From assembly GCF_029581275.1 (NCBI RefSeq), contig NZ_CP120742.1:6324501-6388500 (forward strand): a stretch of DNA of 64,000 bases, read 5' to 3'. Below the pieces are notes generated by a model. The model saw only the letters and a program-made list of their open reading frames with translations. It did not search any database and was not told where the DNA came from. Shown piece by piece: positions 59,829-64,000 of the stretch (within the stretch, counting starts at the first letter, position 1; the number at the start of each line of letters is the position of its first letter). The stretch is from Micromonospora sp. WMMD1155 (GTDB lineage: Bacteria; Actinomycetota; Actinomycetes; Mycobacteriales; Micromonosporaceae). The translations under genes were made by a program, and so were the position numbers.

Positions 59829-60801
59829 CCCACACCGCGTAGGCCGGGTCGCGGTCGAGGTTGTGCCGGTCCCGGTCGTAGCGGCGGGTGGTGCGCGGGT
59901 CGGCGTGGCCCATCGCGTCCTGCACGTCCTCCAGCGGCACTCCCTCGGAGCGGGCGGTGGTGGCGAACGCGTGCCGCAGTGAGTGCGGGGACAGCTTCGC
60001 CCACGACGGGATGCCGGCGGCGCGGGCGAGCCGACGCACCAACCGGAACACCGAGTGCCGGTCCAGCCGACCGCCGGTGGCGGTGACCAGCAGCGGCCCG
60101 GTCAGCTGCGTCACCGGCACACCGGCGGCGGCGGCCCGCTCGGCCAGGTAGGCGTCCACGGCGTACCCGCTGCTGGGGGTGAGGGCGCGGCGGCGGAGCT
60201 TGCCGCCCTTGCCGACGAAGCGCACGCTGCGGTGGCCGCGTTCGGCGCCGAGGTCGGTCAGGTCCAGCGAGATCAGCTCCCCGACCCGCAGGCCCAGGTC
60301 GGCGAGGAGCGCGATGGCCGCCCGGTTGCGGGCGGCGGTCACGCCGGTGTCCGCGTCGGCGGCCGCGAGCAGCGCGTCGACTTCTTCGGGGGTGAGCCCG
60401 AGGGTGGCGGAGTGGTCCCGGTCGACGCGGGGCCGGTCCGCCCCGGAGACCGGGTTGGCCGGGACCGCGCCCAGTTTGACCAGGAAGTCGTACCAGCTGG
60501 ACAGCGCGGAGAGCCGCCGCGCCACGGTCGCCGGTGTCAGCGGTCGGCCGCTGCGGGCGCCGATGGTGGCTTCCAACGCCCGCGCGTACTCGTTGACGTG
60601 CAGGAAGCTGGCCCGCAGCGGGTCCAGGTCGCGGCCGGCGCACCAGGTGAGCCACCCGGTGACGTCCCGGCGGTACGCGTCGCGGGTGTGCTCGGACAGC
60701 CGCCGGTTGCGCAGCCACGCCTCGGTGACCTCGACCGGCCCGCTCGGCAGAGCGAGGGTCGTGGACGGGCGGGCGAGCACCGGAGCGTCGGGGAACACCA
60801 T
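59803..60801 (-). CDS. Tyrosine recombinase (XerC/D-like, second)
   Basis: Product of 332 residues. A core-binding domain (about 24-120) precedes a catalytic domain with LADLGLRVGELISLDL (Arg), VRFVGKGGKLRRRALT (Lys), HSLRHAFATTARSEG, and GHADPRTTRRYDRDRHN (Tyr). It is as long as XerC/D. ATG 60801. No att-like palindrome is seen nearby. It probably is a chromosomal recombinase of its own, distinct from the one at 35178. Confidence 0.88.
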   Translation of the reverse strand: MVFPDAPVLARPSTTLALPSGPVEVTEAWLRNRRLSEHTRDAYRRDVTGWLTWCAGRDLDPLRASFLHVNEYARALEATIGARSGRPLTPATVARRLSALSSWYDFLVKLGAVPANPVSGADRPRVDRDHSATLGLTPEEVDALLAAADADTGVTAARNRAAIALLADLGLRVGELISLDLTDLGAERGHRSVRFVGKGGKLRRRALTPSSGYAVDAYLAERAAAAGVPVTQLTGPLLVTATGGRLDRHSVFRLVRRLARAAGIPSWAKLSPHSLRHAFATTARSEGVPLEDVQDAMGHADPRTTRRYDRDRHNLDRDPAYAVWAARSRRRA

Positions 60802-60818
60802 GTGAAAAAGGTTCTCAG

Positions 60819-60862
60819 CCTCGGGTGGGATCGGCGTGCAGGCGCGCCGATCCCACCCGAGG
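60819..60862 (-). terminator. Terminator-like hairpin after hsp20
   Basis: Perfect 18-nt arms at 60819-60836 (CCTCGGGTGGGATCGGCG) and 60845-60862 with an 8-nt loop lie between the hsp20 stop and the recombinase start. Confidence 0.8.
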
Positions 60863-60868
60863 TCGTGA

Positions 60869-61300
60869 TCACGCGTTGATCTGGCGGCGTCCTTCGCCGT
60901 TGGCGCTGATGGTGACCCGGCGGGGCTTGGCCCGCTCGGCGACGGGGATGCGCAGCGTCAGCACCCCGTGCTCGTAGCCGGCCTCCAGCTTGTCGGTGTC
61001 CAGCGTGTCGCCCAGGAACAGTCGCCGGGTGAAGGTGCCCATCGGGCGTTCGGCGGCCACCAGCTCGACGCCGTCGCCGCTGGGCCGGCGACGCTCGGCC
61101 CGGACGGTGAGCACGTTGCGCTCGACGGTGCAGTCGATCGTGTCGGGGTCGACGCCGGGCAGGTCGAACGCCGCGTAGAAATGGTCCCCGTCGCGGTAGG
61201 CGTCCAGGGGCATCGTCGCGGGACGGGCTGCCGTACCGAAGAACTGCTCGGCGAGCCGGTCGATCTCGCGGAACGGGTCGGTACGCATCAACATTGTCAT
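60869..61300 (-). CDS. Hsp20/alpha-crystallin family chaperone
   Basis: Small heat-shock protein of 143 residues. The alpha-crystallin domain (about 33-130) shows DAYRDGDHFYAAFDLPGVDP, VERNVLTVRAERR, and the late GVLTLRIPVAE. The N-terminus is short (TMLMRTDPFREIDRLAEQFF). It binds unfolded proteins. ATG 61300. A HAIR-type operator sits 33 nt upstream. Confidence 0.93.
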   Translation of the reverse strand: MTMLMRTDPFREIDRLAEQFFGTAARPATMPLDAYRDGDHFYAAFDLPGVDPDTIDCTVERNVLTVRAERRRPSGDGVELVAAERPMGTFTRRLFLGDTLDTDKLEAGYEHGVLTLRIPVAERAKPRRVTISANGEGRRQINA

Positions 61301-61332
61301 GCCTCCTCGGTTCTCCTGGCCGAAGGTGATGA

Positions 61333-61353
61333 GTTGAGTCGGTGTGACTCAAC
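61333..61353 (-). promoter_or_regulatory. HAIR-like operator (HspR site) of hsp20
   Basis: GTTGAGT-N7-ACTCAAC reproduces the HspR-associated inverted repeat (known consensus CTTGAGT-N7-ACTCAAG) with only the outermost base changed. On the minus strand, TTGAGT within it could serve as the -35 box, with TCACCT 17 nt further on as -10. Confidence 0.85.
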
Positions 61354-61362
61354 TTCCTCTTC

Positions 61363-61878
61363 TTATTTAGCGCCTTCCGAGGCGTTCGTCAACTGCTTCT
61401 CGAACCAGTGCTCGGCGTAGGGCCCCTGCGAGTACGCCGGGATCTCCAGGTAGCCGTGCCGGGCGTACAGGGCGCGGGCCTCGACCAGGTCGTTGCGGGT
61501 GTCGAGCCGGATCCGGTCCACCCCGGCGGTGCGGGCCGCCTGCTCGACGGCGGCCAGCAGCGCGGCACCTCCTCCGGCGCCTCGGTGCTCGGGACGGATG
61601 AACACCCGGGTCAGCTCGGCCCACCCCGACTGCCGGCGCAGTCCGGCGCAACCCGCCAGGTCGGGGCCGTGGTGGGCGAGCAGCAGCAGTCCACTCGGGT
61701 GGGTCAGGTCGTCGCTGGGCATCTCGGCCAGCGCCGCGTCGACCTCACCGGGCCGGGCGGGTCGACGGTCGTAGCGGACCACCATCTCGGTCATGTACTC
61801 GCGCAGCAGGTGCACCGCGTCGGGTTGGTCGGGTCGGGTGGCACTGATCGACCAGGTCGGTCGGGCGGTGACGGTCAC
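61363..61878 (-). CDS. GNAT-family acetyltransferase (second)
   Basis: Compact GNAT enzyme of 171 residues. The acetyl-CoA loop is TRVFIRPEHRGAGGGAALLA (about 91-110), followed by RIRLDTRNDLVEARALYARH typical of the fold. ATG 61878. The stop (TAA) is in an AT-rich pocket shared with the hsp20 promoter region. Acceptor unknown. Confidence 0.85.
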   Translation of the reverse strand: MTVTARPTWSISATRPDQPDAVHLLREYMTEMVVRYDRRPARPGEVDAALAEMPSDDLTHPSGLLLLAHHGPDLAGCAGLRRQSGWAELTRVFIRPEHRGAGGGAALLAAVEQAARTAGVDRIRLDTRNDLVEARALYARHGYLEIPAYSQGPYAEHWFEKQLTNASEGAK

Positions 61879-61908
61879 CTGTCGATCATCACCGCCCGGT
61901 CAACGGGA

Positions 61909-63600
61909 TTACACCTGCTCCCGGCCTGCCCCACGCGTTCGCCCGCCCGGCGCACCGATGCGCAAGCGCGGCCAGTCGGCCAGGTCGCGCAGCAGTTGCC
62001 GGTCGTGCGTGGCGATCACGACGGCGGCGCTCGTGTCGCGGATCGCGGCGGTCAGTTCGTCGGCCAGGGTCGACGACAGGTGGTTGGTCGGCTCGTCCAG
62101 CAGGATCAACGTGGGCCGCCCGGCCAGCGCCAACGCCAGGTCGAGACGGCGCTGCTGGCCCTGCGACATCCGCCCGACGGGGGTACGCGCCGCGACGGAG
62201 TCCAGCAGCCCCAGCGATCCCAGCGACACGGCATCGGCGTCGGCGAGCACTCTGCGGGCGACGAGGAGCCCCACCCGGCGGGCGTACACCTCGTCGGCGG
62301 TGAGGTCGGGGGTCTGCCCGGCGGTCTCCTGGGTGACCCGGGCGACCCGGGCGTCCTTCGCCGTCCAGACGTACCCGTCGGTGGGTTCCAGTGCGCCGGC
62401 CAGCACCGCGAGCAGCGTGGACTTCCCGGCGCCGTTGGGCCCCGTGACGAGCAGCCGGTCCCCGCCGTCGACGGTGACGTCGACCGGACCGGGGAGTCGA
62501 CCCTCGACCGCGACGCTCCGCAACCGCACCTGCGGCGCGCCCCGCCGCACCCCGAGGTCCGGCAACCGCAACGCCGGCGGTGGTTTCGGTACGTCGACGC
62601 GGTGTGCCCGCAACGCGTCCTGCTGCCGGTGCAGCGCCTGCACGACACCCGGTGCACGGGACTGACGCTGATGCTTGCCGGTCCCCTTCTCCGGTCGCCA
62701 GCCGGTGGAGAGCCGGTCGCGGGCCTTCGACACCGCGTCCTGTAGTCGTCGGTGCTCGACCTGCTGTTGCTCGTGGTCCTGCTCCCAGTGCTCCCGCTCG
62801 CGACGACGCGCCTCCTGCCAGGCGTCGTAGCCGCCGGCGTACAGCCGAGGTTTTCCGTCCCGGGTCGGCTCCAGGTCGAGGAACCGGTTCGCGACGTCGC
62901 GCAACAGCGCCCGGTCGTGGCTGACCACGGCGAGACCGCCGTCGTGTTCGCGGAGCCGAGCGGTCAGGAAGTCCAGGCCGTCGGCGTCCAGGTGGTTCGT
63001 CGGCTCGTCCAGCAGCAGCACGTCGTGGCGTGCGCCCAGCAGGCACGCCAACCGCACCCGGTAACGCTGCCCGACCGACAAGGTCGCCAGTGGACGGTCG
63101 CGGTCCGTGCAGGCGTCGAGTGCCTCCAGTGCCACATCGACGCGGCGTTCGGCGTCCCAGGCGTCGAGCCGGGTGGCGGCGTCGAGCGCGCTGGCGTAGC
63201 GGTCCCCGGCGGTCGGGTCGCCCTCGGCCACGGCGATGGCTGCCGCGTCCAGTGCGGCGACGGCGGCCAGCGACGCGGCCAGCGCCTCGGACGTCAGGGT
63301 GCCGACCGTCTCGCCCTCGCGGGCGGACAGTTCCTGGCGGGCCAGGCCGATCGTGCCGGCCCGCGCGACGGTGCCGCCGTCCGGCGTGATCAGCCCGGCG
63401 AGGACGTGCAGCAAGGTGGTCTTGCCGCGGCCGTTCTCGCCGACGACCGCTACCCGTGATCGGGCGGAGACGGTGACCGAGACGTCGTTCAGGACGCGAC
63501 GCGACCCGCGGGTCACGGTGATGGCGGTGGCGCGTACGTGCGCGCTGCCGCCCGCCTCGACGGGCAGGGACATGGCTTCGTGGTTCGGGGTGAGGTTCAA
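61909..63600 (-). CDS. ABC-F family ATPase, probable antibiotic-resistance type
   Basis: Soluble twin-ATPase of 563 residues. First domain: Walker [10 protein letters not shown] (about 54-62), signature [16 protein letters not shown], Walker [13 protein letters not shown]. An interdomain linker follows (about 260-340, Arg/Gln-rich, [20 protein letters not shown]). Second domain: [35 protein letters not shown]. There are no membrane helices. Ribosome-protecting ABC-F proteins of actinobacteria (such as TlrC-like) have this build. ATG 63600 follows GGAG. A leader peptide and stem-loops upstream hint at drug-induced control. Confidence 0.85.
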   Translation of the reverse strand: MNLTPNHEAMSLPVEAGGSAHVRATAITVTRGSRRVLNDVSVTVSARSRVAVVGENGRGKTTLLHVLAGLITPDGGTVARAGTIGLARQELSAREGETVGTLTSEALAASLAAVAALDAAAIAVAEGDPTAGDRYASALDAATRLDAWDAERRVDVALEALDACTDRDRPLATLSVGQRYRVRLACLLGARHDVLLLDEPTNHLDADGLDFLTARLREHDGGLAVVSHDRALLRDVANRFLDLEPTRDGKPRLYAGGYDAWQEARRREREHWEQDHEQQQVEHRRLQDAVSKARDRLSTGWRPEKGTGKHQRQSRAPGVVQALHRQQDALRAHRVDVPKPPPALRLPDLGVRRGAPQVRLRSVAVEGRLPGPVDVTVDGGDRLLVTGPNGAGKSTLLAVLAGALEPTDGYVWTAKDARVARVTQETAGQTPDLTADEVYARRVGLLVARRVLADADAVSLGSLGLLDSVAARTPVGRMSQGQQRRLDLALALAGRPTLILLDEPTNHLSSTLADELTAAIRDTSAAVVIATHDRQLLRDLADWPRLRIGAPGGRTRGAGREQV

Positions 63601-63635
63601 CGGTGCTCCGCAGCTCGCGATGGAGCCGGGCAGCG

Positions 63636-63703
63636 GCTGACGGCCGCCCGGCGGGAACCGGGACGGCGAGCGCGAATTCAGCAGAAAGGACGCCGCCGTC
63701 AGC
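63636..63703 (-). promoter_or_regulatory. Attenuator-like inverted repeat between leader ORF and ABC-F gene
   Basis: GCTGACGGC (63636-63644) and GCCGTCAGC (63695-63703, overlapping the leader stop) are perfect 9-nt complements. Other GC-rich hairpins lie between them. A stalled ribosome on the leader would cover one arm and change folding. Confidence 0.5.
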
Positions 63704-63743
63704 GGGCGGAGCGCACCTTCTGCGACCAGATACCTCGTGCCAT
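63699..63743 (-). CDS. Leader peptide of the ABC-F gene
   Basis: ATG 63743 opens a 14-codon frame, [14 protein letters not shown], ending 98 nt before the ABC-F start. Size, position and the basic end suit a ribosome-stalling leader. TAGCAT at 63751-63756 lies so close that the leader transcript may be leaderless. Confidence 0.55.
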   Translation of the reverse strand: MARGIWSQKVRSAR

Positions 63744-63750
63744 GACAGCG

Positions 63751-63788
63751 ATGCTAGCAGCGCCGACGAGGCGCCTCGCGGGAATTTC
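63751..63788 (-). promoter_or_regulatory. Promoter of the ABC-F leader, WhiB7-like layout
   Basis: On the minus strand a TAGCAT -10 (63756-63751) follows a weak -35 (around 63779-63774, GCGAGG), with the AT-rich GTGAAATTCC directly upstream. WhiB7-activated resistance genes have an AT-rich tract next to a poor -35; this is only a resemblance. Confidence 0.4.
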
Positions 63789-63856
63789 ACCCACCCTGCT
63801 GTCCCGCGTACCGGCATCGGTCGGCAATGACACGGTCGCAAAGCCGCAGTGCCCCG

Positions 63857-63935
63857 TTGATCGACTCGGCTTCTTGAAAGGCGGGGCGTCGCGGTAGCTC
63901 GGACACCGCGGTTTCCAGGAACCCGAGTCGATCAA
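63857..63935. repeat. REP-like palindrome (third family member)
   Basis: Arms at 63857-63890 and 63902-63935 (34 nt, about 8 mismatches) with an 11-nt loop begin TTGATCGACTCGG. It is the third of the family. The final 65 nt of the window (63936-64000) show no gene or other element. Confidence 0.8.
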
Positions 63936-64000
63936 GTCGGGGATCAGGCAGTTGACCATCGGTCTGATTCGTCTACGACATCAGCTCCAAACGCTCCGTA

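Noticed and set aside
63699..63959. An 86-codon frame extending the ABC-F leader upstream
   Set aside because: The extension crosses the third palindrome and the promoter; the ATG at 63743 fits the -10 box.

Overview
The window is very GC-rich bacterial DNA with GTG and TTG starts, GTGA/ATGA gene overlaps, leaderless-looking genes and several actinobacterial marker families: paired DUF881 proteins around a small basic protein, GarA, an FtsR-type MerR regulator, DUF5999 and a HAIR-type heat-shock operator. Gene content and style suggest a member of the Micromonosporaceae (Micromonospora-like). That assignment is inferred from families and recalled neighbourhoods, not from a database search.

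Layout. 0-5.4 kb: the end of a formate dehydrogenase locus (iron-sulfur and NrfD-type membrane subunits), followed by the selenocysteine kit selC (tRNA-Sec), selA and selB. The catalytic, probably selenocysteine-containing, subunit would lie just left of the window. 5.4-12.6 kb: a CNNM/CorC-type membrane protein, a HhH-GPD protein, small conserved proteins, a double-domain universal stress protein, a DUF574-type methyltransferase, a SpoIIE-like phosphatase and a MarR regulator. 12.6-21.7 kb: a core actinobacterial block (CDP-alcohol phosphatidyltransferase, DUF881, small basic protein, DUF881, gcvH, garA, ftsR, bifunctional nuclease, MerR, truncated globin, flavohaemoprotein, DivIVA-like protein). 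21.7-31.8 kb: a MerR-PP2C fusion, a sirtuin, a glycine riboswitch with gcvP, pabB, peptide deformylase, a TauE/SafE exporter and an EEP hydrolase.

31.8-38.3 kb is the most disturbed stretch. It holds a chimeric pseudogene, an M14 carboxypeptidase, a fasciclin lipoprotein, a tyrosine recombinase whose start codon sits in a dif-like site, an orphan zinc-ribbon protein, a second dif-like site, and a truncated, frameshifted relic of a class III lanthipeptide synthetase running into that second site. From about 28 to 36 kb the + strand becomes strongly C-rich whatever the gene direction, whereas both flanks are G-rich, which suggests a past rearrangement. 38.4-50.4 kb: zwf, an oxalate/formate-type MFS transporter with its small subunit, a peroxiredoxin, a divergent MarR pair sharing operators, an Eis-like acetyltransferase, cydAB and an acyltransferase. 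50.4-64 kb: a membrane protein, GDPD, an MFS transporter, thymidine kinase, LtrA, an AidB-like acyl-CoA dehydrogenase, a beta-propeller protein, a second tyrosine recombinase, Hsp20 with a HAIR operator, and an ABC-F protein preceded by a 14-codon leader peptide.

Two patterns cut across the window. At seven genes the last codons, usually including the stop codon, are duplicated in tandem just past the gene end. Three REP-like palindromes of one family, with arms of about 33-34 nt, sit at gene ends. Metabolically the window links formate oxidation, glycine cleavage (gcvH and gcvP, with a glycine sensor), nitric oxide/oxygen handling by globins, and an alternative oxidase.
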